From Myxococcota bacterium (GTDB lineage: Bacteria; Myxococcota_C; UBA6777): DNA of 42,137 nucleotides. The notes under the pieces were generated by a model. That model saw nothing but the letters and a program-made list of their open reading frames with translations. It ran no database searches and was not told the DNA's origin. Position numbers and translations under genes: made by a program. The stretch is from assembly GCA_963169055.1 (NCBI GenBank), contig CAUJFU010000113.1, forward strand, positions 1 to 42,137, in the 5' to 3' direction. Every line of letters starts with the position of its first letter. The first letter of the stretch is position 1. Shown piece after piece: positions 31,464 to 38,901 of the stretch.

Positions 31464-31486
31464 TCTTGTGCGTCCCCGCCTACTTT
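31458..31486 (+). promoter_or_regulatory. Promoter of fmt
   Basis: Perfect TTGACA (31458-31463), 17 bp, TACTTT (31481-31486). Transcription would begin near 31493, about 36 bases before the chosen ATG of fmt, which excludes the upstream in-frame ATG at 31433. Confidence 0.6.
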
Positions 31487-31528
31487 GCGGGCCGTTTGAT
31501 GAAACCGCAGCACCTTTGGAGACACACG

Positions 31529-32542
31529 ATGACCGCCCTTATCCACAACATCTCTTATGATCGCCCTGTCCCAAAAGATCGCCCACTACGTATTGTTTTT
31601 ATGGGAACTCCCGAGTTTGCCGTCCCCACCCTGCAAGCCCTCTTGGATGGGCCTCACCAGATCGTCGCCGTCTACACACAGCCTGACCGCCCCCAAGGGC
31701 GCGGAAAAAAGCTGACTCCTCCTCCCGTCAAAGTTCTCGCAGAACAAGCAGGCATCCCGATATTTCAGCCCGAAAAGTTTGCGACCCAAGACGCTTACGA
31801 ACGCTTTTGCAGCGATGCGCCTGATCTTGCGGTGGTTGTTGCTTACGGTAAGATCCTGCGCGCTCGTTTTCTTGCGGTACCGCCCCTTGGCTGTATCAAT
31901 TGCCACGCCTCGCTGTTGCCCTATTATCGGGGGGCAGCACCGATCCAATGGGCCGTTGCACATGGAGCCACTCAAACGGGCATCACCACGATGCTGCTTG
32001 ATGAGGGTATGGATACAGGGCCGATGCTTCGCTGGAATACCCTTGCCATCGCCCCCGAAGAAACGGGCGGAAGTGTCCATGATCGACTATCACAGCTCAG
32101 CGCAACGACACTTACACAAACACTCGAGGATCTCGTCGAAGGCCGCTTGACGTTGACGCCCCAAGATCACAGCCGCGCCACCCACGCCCCGATGATCCAC
32201 AAAGACGACCTCTGGATCAACTTTGCCCAATCCGCGCCCTGCGTTTCGAATTGGGTTCGAGCGCTGGATCCTGCCCCGGGCGCACGCTGCCTCGATCCCG
32301 CAGGCGAAGCGTGGAAGCTGTTTGCGTCCGCCGCAGTCGAGATCGAACACAGCGCAGAACCCGGTACTTTGTTGCGTATCGAAAAAGAGGGGCTGTGGAT
32401 CGCCTGTTCTCAAGGAGCGATCCGTGTTCAAGAAATCCAAAAGCCCGCAAAACGCCGAATGACCGTCCAAGAACTGCTGTCAGGAACCCATCTTCCCGAA
32501 GGATGGCGCTTTTCTAATCCCGTATCCCCGACAACCCTCTAG
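31529..32542 (+). CDS. fmt: Methionyl-tRNA formyltransferase
   Basis: A 337-residue Fmt, which formylates initiator Met-tRNA with 10-formyl-THF. ATG 31529 follows TTTGGAG by 8 bases. Motifs are RIVFMGTPEFAVPTL (start of the Rossmann domain), PQGRGKKLTPPPVK, and the catalytic triad region INCHASLLP with MDTG (Asn124, His126, Asp162). The sequence SLLPYYRGAAPIQWA fits the family signature, with YY where RW is usual. The C-terminal domain (about 225-325) shows the tRNA-binding fold (WVRALDPAPGARC). Length is about 20 residues above average because of a short N-terminal extension. It leads fmt-rsmB, 20 bp before rsmB. def is not adjacent. Confidence 0.96.
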   Translation: MTALIHNISYDRPVPKDRPLRIVFMGTPEFAVPTLQALLDGPHQIVAVYTQPDRPQGRGKKLTPPPVKVLAEQAGIPIFQPEKFATQDAYERFCSDAPDLAVVVAYGKILRARFLAVPPLGCINCHASLLPYYRGAAPIQWAVAHGATQTGITTMLLDEGMDTGPMLRWNTLAIAPEETGGSVHDRLSQLSATTLTQTLEDLVEGRLTLTPQDHSRATHAPMIHKDDLWINFAQSAPCVSNWVRALDPAPGARCLDPAGEAWKLFASAAVEIEHSAEPGTLLRIEKEGLWIACSQGAIRVQEIQKPAKRRMTVQELLSGTHLPEGWRFSNPVSPTTL

Positions 32543-32562
32543 CCCTCGCACGAGTCCAACGC

Positions 32563-33921
32563 ATGTCATCCAATGATTCGCTCAATCCGCGCTCCGTCGC
32601 TGCGCAGATCCTTCATCGCGTTCTTCACGAAGACGCTTATGCTGCCCGCCTTGTCGATCACGCCTTGTCAAAACCCGGATGGGACAGTCGTGATCAAGCA
32701 CTCTTGACCGAGATCGTCTATGGCGTCTTGCGAAGGCTGCTCTTGCTCGACCGAGATCTCGGGCGTTTTGCGTCGCGTGGCTTGGATTCGATCGATCCCA
32801 TGACCCTCCAACACTTGCGCATCGCTGTCTATCAAATGCTTTATCTTGACCGCATCCCTCACCACGCCATCCTCCACGAAGCTGTCGATGCCATCCAAGC
32901 CCTGCGCGGCCCCAAGATCGCGGGCTTTGCCAACGCGGTCCTTCGCAAGATCCAATCTCACCTCCACGATCTTCATCCCCCTGATCCCCTGCTCGATCTG
33001 CCCGGTTATCTCTCGATCTCACAAAGCCACCCCGCTTGGTTGATCGAGCGATACCTCCGACAAATCGGACCCGAACGCACCGAAGCTCGCCTCCAAGCCC
33101 ACAACCAACCCCCCGCCCTCGTCCTTCGCGTCCACGCCCCTTGGGGTTCACGCGAAGATCTGCTTCGCATCCTTCAAGAACATGCCGTCCAAGCCACCCC
33201 AACAACCTTTTCTCCTGACGGCCTCCGAGTCGAGTCCTCTTCTGGTCTTATTATTCAGAAATTATTCAAAGAATTTCCCCAGTCTTTCGTCATCCAAGAC
33301 GAAGCAGCCCAATGTATCGCCCACCTGCTCGAACCCCAACCCGACGAGCGCATCCTTGATGCTTGCGCCGCCCCCGGCGGAAAAACCACCCACCTCGCTT
33401 CGCTTGCCCCACAAGCCCAGATCACCGCCGTCGATCGACACGCCAACAAGCTGCACTTGGTCCAAGAAGTCTGTGAACGCCTCCACATCGAAAACGTCCG
33501 CATCCGCCAAGCCGATCTGACCCAACCCCTCCCCGAAGACGGCTTTGACCGCATTCTCTGTGATGCCCCCTGTTCCGGCCTTGGAACGCTTCGGAAAAAC
33601 CCTGAGGTCCGCTACCGCCGCACACTCCAAGATATCCAGCAACTCTCGCAAACACAACGAAAGCTGCTTCACCAGCTCGCTCTCGCCCTCAAACCCGACG
33701 GGCGCTTGATCTATGCTGTTTGCACCGATACACCCGAAGAATGCGAAGAAACCATCCAACATTTTCTTCAAGAGCACCCCGACTTTTCGATCGAAACCGA
33801 TCCTCCCGCCAACCTCCCCTCCATCGCTCCATTGCTCGATGCTTCGGGCTTTTTCCGCACATCCCCCGAACAACATCAGATGGACGCCTTTTTTGCAACA
33901 CGGCTGCGCAAAAACGCCTAA
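32563..33921 (+). CDS. rsmB: 16S rRNA m5C967 methyltransferase RsmB
   Basis: A 452-residue RsmB (Sun/Fmu). An N-terminal NusB-like domain (residues 1-140; LNPRSVAAQILHRVL, FANAVLRKI) precedes a SAM methyltransferase domain with LDACAAPGGKTTHLA (SAM loop), DAPCSGLGTLRKNPEVR (motif IV Cys) and LIYAVCTDTPEE (motif VI, catalytic Cys; usually TCS). Known: it methylates C967 in helix 31 of 16S rRNA. The fmt-rsmB order is conserved in many bacteria, and this supports the call. The start ATG is 20 bp after the fmt stop with no strong ribosome site, consistent with coupling. The gene is followed by repeat A copy 2. Confidence 0.96.
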   Translation: MSSNDSLNPRSVAAQILHRVLHEDAYAARLVDHALSKPGWDSRDQALLTEIVYGVLRRLLLLDRDLGRFASRGLDSIDPMTLQHLRIAVYQMLYLDRIPHHAILHEAVDAIQALRGPKIAGFANAVLRKIQSHLHDLHPPDPLLDLPGYLSISQSHPAWLIERYLRQIGPERTEARLQAHNQPPALVLRVHAPWGSREDLLRILQEHAVQATPTTFSPDGLRVESSSGLIIQKLFKEFPQSFVIQDEAAQCIAHLLEPQPDERILDACAAPGGKTTHLASLAPQAQITAVDRHANKLHLVQEVCERLHIENVRIRQADLTQPLPEDGFDRILCDAPCSGLGTLRKNPEVRYRRTLQDIQQLSQTQRKLLHQLALALKPDGRLIYAVCTDTPEECEETIQHFLQEHPDFSIETDPPANLPSIAPLLDASGFFRTSPEQHQMDAFFATRLRKNA

Positions 33922-33984
33922 CGCTACTCCCTCTCACAAGATCAAAACCCGCCCCCCACAGAAGATTCGGATGGAATGGGGTTC

Positions 33985-34091
33985 CACCCCAAACCCCGCA
34001 AGGGAGCGCGGCTCCCTTGACCCCGTATCGGCGAAGAGATCACGGTTTTTCAAAACAACGACTCTGTCGCTCGGGCGTTCGCGAACACGGC
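33985..34091. repeat. Dispersed intergenic repeat A, copy 2
   Basis: Partner of 29294-29400, alignable without gaps. This copy keeps two hairpins at its left end: GGGGTTCCACCCC (33978-33990) and AAGGGAG/CTCCCTT (34000-34018), then GACCCCG. The layout resembles widespread bacterial palindromic repeats of the form GGGG-loop-CCCC, AACCCCGC, second hairpin. Confidence 0.85.
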
Positions 34092-34098
34092 TTTTTTT
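34077..34098 (+). terminator. Possible terminator after rsmB
   Basis: Palindrome GTTCGCGAAC (34077-34086), five bases, then T7 (34092-34098). It forms the right end of repeat A copy 2. The stem is too tight to be a classic hairpin, so this is tentative. Confidence 0.3.
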
Positions 34099-34122
34099 GG
34101 CAACCGCGTAAGTCCTACAAGA

Positions 34123-34761
34123 TCAAAACCCAACCCCCACAGGATCTTCAGGTTTGTCCGTTGTGGTGGGGAGCTCGGGCGTTTTGGGAAGCCCTTTCTT
34201 TTTGCAGTACGAGGTATCGCCGCCGTGGGCTTGGTTGTATTTGCAAACGAGTTGGCGCGTGTAATCGATTTCTTGTCGCGCCACAAGGATCTGCGCATGG
34301 CAGCGGTCCACGATCATATCCAGACCATGCTTTGCGCGGATCTTTTCGAGGATCGGCAACATCTTCTTGACGATCTTGTTGGTTTCGGAGGCTTCAACGT
34401 GCATCAATTGTTTGGTCAGACCCGCATAAGCCTGTTGGAGTTGAAGAAACATCCGCTGCATATCGGTTTGCAGTTTCTGAATTTCTTCTTTTTTTAACGT
34501 ACTTCGGTGCATATCATAGTACGCCTTTTTCTCTTTCAATCGCTGCTGCAAGCCATTGAGTTGTTCTTGATAACGGGCTTTCATCTGCGCAAGGCGCTTC
34601 TTGGCCTCAAGGCCGTCTTTGGTGAGTAAGAGTGCTTTTTTCACATCCACATAGCCGATTTTGCCCGCGTATGCCGAAGGCAAAGCCATCGAAAAAACAA
34701 AGGCACACATCACCAAAGGTACAGCAACACGCATAAGTCGGAATAAGAGGCGATCAAACAT
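34123..34761 (-). CDS. Skp/OmpH-family periplasmic chaperone
   Basis: A 212-residue protein with a signal peptide (cleavage near SAYA-G, about residue 33). It opens with the family signature KIGYVDVKKALLLTKDG, followed by a long coiled coil (about 55-135; KKRLAQMKARYQEQLNGLQQ) and a C-terminal cap. Known: Skp shields unfolded outer-membrane proteins in the periplasm. The tail (about 180-212) is unusual: two Cys (QLVCKYN, TSYCKKK) and a Pro/Thr-rich end. ATG 34761 overlaps the pheT stop by 8 bp (ATGTTTGA) and has its own GGAG, so the chaperone is coupled to PheRS translation, an unusual context. The 3' end of the gene is duplicated downstream. Confidence 0.88.
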   Translation of the reverse strand: MFDRLLFRLMRVAVPLVMCAFVFSMALPSAYAGKIGYVDVKKALLLTKDGLEAKKRLAQMKARYQEQLNGLQQRLKEKKAYYDMHRSTLKKEEIQKLQTDMQRMFLQLQQAYAGLTKQLMHVEASETNKIVKKMLPILEKIRAKHGLDMIVDRCHAQILVARQEIDYTRQLVCKYNQAHGGDTSYCKKKGLPKTPELPTTTDKPEDPVGVGF

Positions 34762-36628
34762 CGGTTTCTCCGTGAGATTTCGAGGGTTCAAGAGCGTAGA
34801 GATCCTCGGTAGCAAGGAGGGGTTGGAGGCTGATTTCAAAGACAGCGAGGGGTTGGACGAGGCGGAGCTTTTCGAGGACAACAGGGTGGATCTCCCCCGC
34901 GATGCCGACAGGTTCGTCACGGTAAAACAACTGGGCTGCGCGGCCTTCGAGAAACGCAGGGTGTTGGATCGGCTGATACGTCAAAGGCATACCGAGTTCG
35001 TGGGCGATGGCTTCGGTGATCGCTTTGATGTCGGAGAATCCGACTTGTGTATCCAAGATCCCACCCGAGAGATGCAATCGCTCGGAAGGATGGGGGGTTC
35101 CTTGTTCAAAGATCACCACATCGTCTGCCTCAAACAAACGTTGCGGAAGTCCTTGGCCGCGATTGAGCGCAAACAACCGAAGCAACTGGGGCAAGATCAT
35201 CGTGCGCATCATGGATTGTTCGACCGATGCGGGGTTGTCAAGCAACACGGCATCTCCGGGATCATCGACATTCATCAATGCGTATTGTTCTTCGGGATTG
35301 GAGAGCAAAAGGCTCATCACCTCAAAGAATCCAAGGCCGATCAAAGCGCCGCGAGCGCGATTGGCAAGGATCCGTTCGGGTCGCTCTTGAGCCACCGTCA
35401 TATTCGGAACCAATACAGGGACGATGCGATGATAACCATAAGCGATCGCAAGATCCTCGATCAGATCGACTTCGTGCATAATATCGTTTCGGTATGGGGC
35501 AACCGTCACACGGATATGATGCGCAGAGCCTTCGGTGGCTTCGGCATGATGGCGCATTCTTCGCAACAATTCGATCGCCTGTTCACGGGTGAGATCGATC
35601 CCGATGCGGCGGCAAGCATGATGCACGTCGATCTCGAAAGACTCAGTCGCCATCGTAGGCAAAGCAACGGATGTTGCAGGGAGATTGTGCATCGCAGGAA
35701 AGTGCATCTGTACACGTTCGGCCCTTGAACCCGGAAACAACTCAAGCATCGAAGTCACCAGCGTGTGCAGACACTTGGTGACGACACGATCAGAGATCCC
35801 CGTCACATCGACAAAAACGTCTTTGGTTTCGGTCGTCACGCGAGTTTCGTGGGAATTAATGATCGGTGGCATCGAGAGAACTTGCTCGACTTTGTCGATC
35901 AACAAAGGGACACGAGGATGCCCTTCGAGCAGATGAGCGTAAGCGGTGCCTTTGGGATGGTGTGAGAGGATCGCTTGGGGTGTGACAGCCTGTCCATCGC
36001 TTTGGAGCGGAACAAAGCGGATATCCTCGCGCCCAACGGTGCTGTATGTGATCGGTCCTTTGATCGCAGAAAGTTCATACACCCCGATAGAGGCTAGTTT
36101 GCGATCTCGCGCAAGCGCCCAGTGCAAGTTTTCTTGCAGCTTCATCAGCATACGCAAACCGACGTCATCGATCTGCAAGTTGCGGATCACCGCACACCCG
36201 ATCTGCGGGCGCACCGACTCAACCGAGGCATGCACAAACACCTCAAGGCTCGGAGGATCGAGCGGATACGCAGCAAGCCCCGTTTCCACGGCCATCAGCC
36301 CTTTGATGGCACGCGTTAACCCGCCCGCATCGAAGATATCGGGGCGAACGGGCAACAAATCCATCTTGACCACATCGACATCCCCGAGATATTCCCAAAG
36401 CTCGTCGGGCTTGCCCTCGACCAAAGTTTCGGGACAACGGGGAGGAAGCTCTTCGTTGGGATTAAGTTCGATCAACGCGCCACTCGGGCGGCAACGATAA
36501 CGCCGTAGCTTGCTGAAGCCGTCGAGATCCACGCCTAGCTGATCGAGATGCGCTTCCATCTCGCCAGAGGTCAGATCGCGGCCAAGACGCCGATTAAGTT
36601 CTTCGATAGGAATAGCGATGACAGGCAT
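34754..36628 (-). CDS. pheT: Phenylalanyl-tRNA synthetase beta subunit, archaeal/eukaryotic type
   Basis: A 624-residue PheT. ATG 36628 has GGAG 7 bases upstream and begins 11 bp after pheS. It opens with PVIAIPIEELNRRLGRDLT and soon has LPVRPDIFDAGGLTRAIKGL, the layout of archaeal PheT, without the bacterial EMAP/OB-fold tRNA-binding start. A B3/B4-like region (about 95-260), a B5 domain (about 290-420; YRNDIMHEVDLIEDLAIAYGY) and a catalytic-like domain (about 425-610) follow. It lacks the C-terminal anticodon-binding domain of bacterial PheT, which usually has about 790 residues. Known: the beta subunit supports the alpha subunit and carries the B3/B4 editing fold. Acquisition from an archaeal-type source is the likeliest origin. 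Confidence 0.93.
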   Translation of the reverse strand: MPVIAIPIEELNRRLGRDLTSGEMEAHLDQLGVDLDGFSKLRRYRCRPSGALIELNPNEELPPRCPETLVEGKPDELWEYLGDVDVVKMDLLPVRPDIFDAGGLTRAIKGLMAVETGLAAYPLDPPSLEVFVHASVESVRPQIGCAVIRNLQIDDVGLRMLMKLQENLHWALARDRKLASIGVYELSAIKGPITYSTVGREDIRFVPLQSDGQAVTPQAILSHHPKGTAYAHLLEGHPRVPLLIDKVEQVLSMPPIINSHETRVTTETKDVFVDVTGISDRVVTKCLHTLVTSMLELFPGSRAERVQMHFPAMHNLPATSVALPTMATESFEIDVHHACRRIGIDLTREQAIELLRRMRHHAEATEGSAHHIRVTVAPYRNDIMHEVDLIEDLAIAYGYHRIVPVLVPNMTVAQERPERILANRARGALIGLGFFEVMSLLLSNPEEQYALMNVDDPGDAVLLDNPASVEQSMMRTMILPQLLRLFALNRGQGLPQRLFEADDVVIFEQGTPHPSERLHLSGGILDTQVGFSDIKAITEAIAHELGMPLTYQPIQHPAFLEGRAAQLFYRDEPVGIAGEIHPVVLEKLRLVQPLAVFEISLQPLLATEDLYALEPSKSHGETDV

Positions 36629-36639
36629 AACGCGCTCCG

Positions 36640-38175
36640 TTACCTTGAAAGGGCGCTTTCCTTGAGCCAGTCCAGTTGGCTCAAGTAAAGCTGTCGGATA
36701 TCTTCGAGCTGATAGCGCACCATAGCGAGACGTTCGAGGCCAAGCCCCCACGCCAACACAGGAACCTCCACCCCCGCAGGCTGGACCACTTCGGGACGAA
36801 ACACGCCTGCACCGCCCAATTCAAACCAGTCCTTGGCCCCCGGCAAACGCACAAATACCCCCACCGAAGGCTCGGTGTAGGGGAAAAAGTCTGGGCGGAA
36901 CTTGACTTCGTCGAAGCCCATCTGTTTGTAAAAGGCGGTAAGCGTCCCAAGCAACGAGGCAAAACTGGCGTCTTTGTCGATGATCACGCCATCCACTTGA
37001 TGGAATTCAGGAAGGTGTTTCCAGTCGATGGTTTCACGCCGAAACACCCGCCCGACACAAAAGATCTTTTGTGGAGGTTGGGGGTTTTTGTGGCACGCAG
37101 CGACCGTCACGGCGGTGGTGTGGGTACGCAACACCACTTGGCGGGCTTTTTGGGCGCTCCACTTGTAGCGCCACCCTGTAGACCCCGTCTCTCCGCCATC
37201 TTCGTGTGTACGGCGGATCGTTTCCACAAGCGCCTCGTCAGGCAGTTCAAATTGATTCGGTCGGGCGCAATAAAAGGTATCTTGCATCTCGCGTGCGGGA
37301 TGATCTTGAGGTTGAAACAGCGCATCAAAGTCCCAAAAAGCGCTTTCCACATACGGGCCTCGGATCTCCGCAAAACCAAGATTCAGAAATGCCCGCCGTG
37401 TCTCTTCAAGCACCCGACGTAAGGGGTGCATTTTCCCCGGTCGGACGGGGGCCGTCGCCAGCGTGACGTCATAACTGCGGAAACTGGCTTTGCGCCACGC
37501 CCCAGAAAGCAACATCGCTTCGGTCAGTTGGTTGATCTCGACCCGTTCTTCGATCCCGTCGGAGAGGACATCCTTTCCGATCTGCGTCAAACGGATCTCT
37601 CGAAACTTCCGCTCTTTGCTGCGAAGATAACCTCGGCTACGCAAGCCTTTGATGATCTCTTGGAGAGCTTCGTCGTTGCTCTCGGATGCGTCGAGCAATA
37701 AACAAGACTCCGAAGACCGTGTAAGGCGCTCAAGCAAGATCTCATCGGGTTGACGGATATCAAGATCTGCGGCAGATGACCACACCAGCGATTTTCCTGC
37801 ACGCTCGGCGTATCCTTTGGCCGTCAGATAGCGCATGATCTTTCCGATGGCTTGGGCGTCTGAACCCGTGGCTTCCGCAAGCTCCACAGGCGTCATCGGC
37901 TGCGCCTTTTGACGCAAGGCCTCGGCGGCTCGGCGCTCCAACAAAGAAGCCCCGCTTTTTACAAACGCCGCCCCCTCCTCATCCAGCGAAAGCTCCAAAC
38001 GAATCTCTTCGGTGATCTCGATCCAACCGTCTTGTGCAAACGCCGTGGCGACCGCCATCGCTTGCGATTGATCGATCCCCGTCTGCGCCACCACAGCCTC
38101 CATACCGAGGCGGCCCCCTTGGGCTTCAAGCTGCTTGAGTACTTTGTATGCGTTCGTTGTGAGTTGGCGTACCAT
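36640..38175 (-). CDS. pheS: Phenylalanyl-tRNA synthetase alpha subunit, archaeal/eukaryotic type
   Basis: A 511-residue PheS, far longer than the 330-350 of bacterial forms. Residues 1-210 are winged-helix-like repeats (GMEAVVAQTGIDQSQ, TPVELAEATGSDAQAIGKI), as in archaeal and human cytosolic alpha subunits. The class II core follows with GFAEIRGPYVES, HPAREMQDTFY (motif 1/2 region), VGRVFRRETIDWKHLPEFHQ (motif 2), PYTEPSVGVF, and WGLGLERLAMVRY (motif 3). Known: it charges tRNA-Phe as (alpha-beta)2. ATG 38175 abuts GGAGG, but AGGAG lies 10 bases upstream. It is followed by pheT with an 11-bp gap. A hairpin (38228-38247) lies in its upstream region, but no Phe leader peptide is visible. Confidence 0.95.
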   Translation of the reverse strand: MVRQLTTNAYKVLKQLEAQGGRLGMEAVVAQTGIDQSQAMAVATAFAQDGWIEITEEIRLELSLDEEGAAFVKSGASLLERRAAEALRQKAQPMTPVELAEATGSDAQAIGKIMRYLTAKGYAERAGKSLVWSSAADLDIRQPDEILLERLTRSSESCLLLDASESNDEALQEIIKGLRSRGYLRSKERKFREIRLTQIGKDVLSDGIEERVEINQLTEAMLLSGAWRKASFRSYDVTLATAPVRPGKMHPLRRVLEETRRAFLNLGFAEIRGPYVESAFWDFDALFQPQDHPAREMQDTFYCARPNQFELPDEALVETIRRTHEDGGETGSTGWRYKWSAQKARQVVLRTHTTAVTVAACHKNPQPPQKIFCVGRVFRRETIDWKHLPEFHQVDGVIIDKDASFASLLGTLTAFYKQMGFDEVKFRPDFFPYTEPSVGVFVRLPGAKDWFELGGAGVFRPEVVQPAGVEVPVLAWGLGLERLAMVRYQLEDIRQLYLSQLDWLKESALSR

Positions 38176-38227
38176 CCTCCAAACACTCCTCTACATCGGG
38201 CTGTTTCACAGATCACCGCTGCCTTTG

Positions 38228-38247
38228 CTTGCGTCGCCCTTCGCAAG
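38228..38247 (-). promoter_or_regulatory. Hairpin upstream of pheS
   Basis: Stem CTTGCG/CGCAAG with an 8-base loop, about 55-70 bases before the pheS ATG. It could be part of the leader; there is no T-run and no Phe-rich leader peptide. Confidence 0.3.
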
Positions 38248-38401
38248 AAGACAAGCCTCTTAGCACATCAAGCACCGAAGATCAACGCTTCTGCCACTTC
38301 CGTTTGCACGACCCTCTTCTTGACTTTTTGCGCCCTCTCGCCACGATCTCACCGCGTCTTGCATCCCAACACTCGACCTCTTACCGCCTTGAGGCTTTTC
38401 G

Positions 38402-38824
38402 ATGAAACCCATCAAAACCATTTTTCTGATCGTTGCTTCCATGTCCTTTGTCGTCGCGGCCTTGATCTTTGTCCCGATGATGCTTCACCCAAGCGCCTCT
38501 CCGACGGTCTATTGGGTCGCAGCTTTTGTTTTTTCCCTACTGATCGGCCTTTTCTCTTTTGTCTGGCGGCTGCTCACCAGCGTTCTCGCGGCCATCGACT
38601 CTTCTAGCTCACTCCATCACCGAGGTACACGCATCCGCACCTCGGATGCGCACGAAGCCGATCCTTGGATCGTCGAATCCTCCGACTCCAGCGACGCAAA
38701 CGATGATCAACCACGTTATGGCGACGATGCCGCAAACAGCTACGATACAGCCGATAGCAGCTCTTTCAGCGATTCGTCTTCTTCTAGCAGCGACTCGTCT
38801 TCTTCTTCTAGCAGCGATTGGTGA
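38402..38824 (+). CDS. Small two-helix membrane protein with Ser/Asp-rich tail
   Basis: A 140-residue protein. ATG 38402 follows TTGAGG by 8 bases. Two membrane helices (about 5-28 and 37-58) are followed by a cytoplasmic or periplasmic tail that becomes almost pure Ser with a few Asp (last 30 residues), ending in Trp. The Ser run is encoded by imperfect TCTTCTTCTAGCAGCGA repeats (about 38770-38820), so its length may vary. I do not recognise the family. It is divergent from pheS and lies 77 bp before the glucosidase gene on the same strand. Confidence 0.75.
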   Translation: MKPIKTIFLIVASMSFVVAALIFVPMMLHPSASPTVYWVAAFVFSLLIGLFSFVWRLLTSVLAAIDSSSSLHHRGTRIRTSDAHEADPWIVESSDSSDANDDQPRYGDDAANSYDTADSSSFSDSSSSSSDSSSSSSSDW

Positions 38825-38901
38825 ACTCGTTTTATCCTATCCCTCTCACGCAACCGATCCTCCCCGACAACAGAGACCCCCCACCACACAAAGAGTAAGC
38901 C

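Larger units (their letters stand above)
33936..34142. repeat. 26-bp direct repeats flanking a 155-bp insert; one arm is the ompH 3' end
   Basis: 33936-33961 and 34117-34142 match at 24 of 26 bases (ACAAGATCAAAACCC and CCCCACAG shared). The right copy contains the stop codon and last codons of ompH; the left copy lies free in the gap. The 155 bp between hold repeat A copy 2. Confidence 0.88.

Noticed and set aside
31433-31528. N-terminal extension of Fmt from ATG 31433
   Set aside because: The extension would cover the fmt promoter (31458-31486), and ATG 31529 has its own GGAG.
38176-38401. Phe-responsive attenuator or T-box before pheS
   Set aside because: No Phe-rich leader peptide, no terminator/antiterminator pair and no T-box core are visible.
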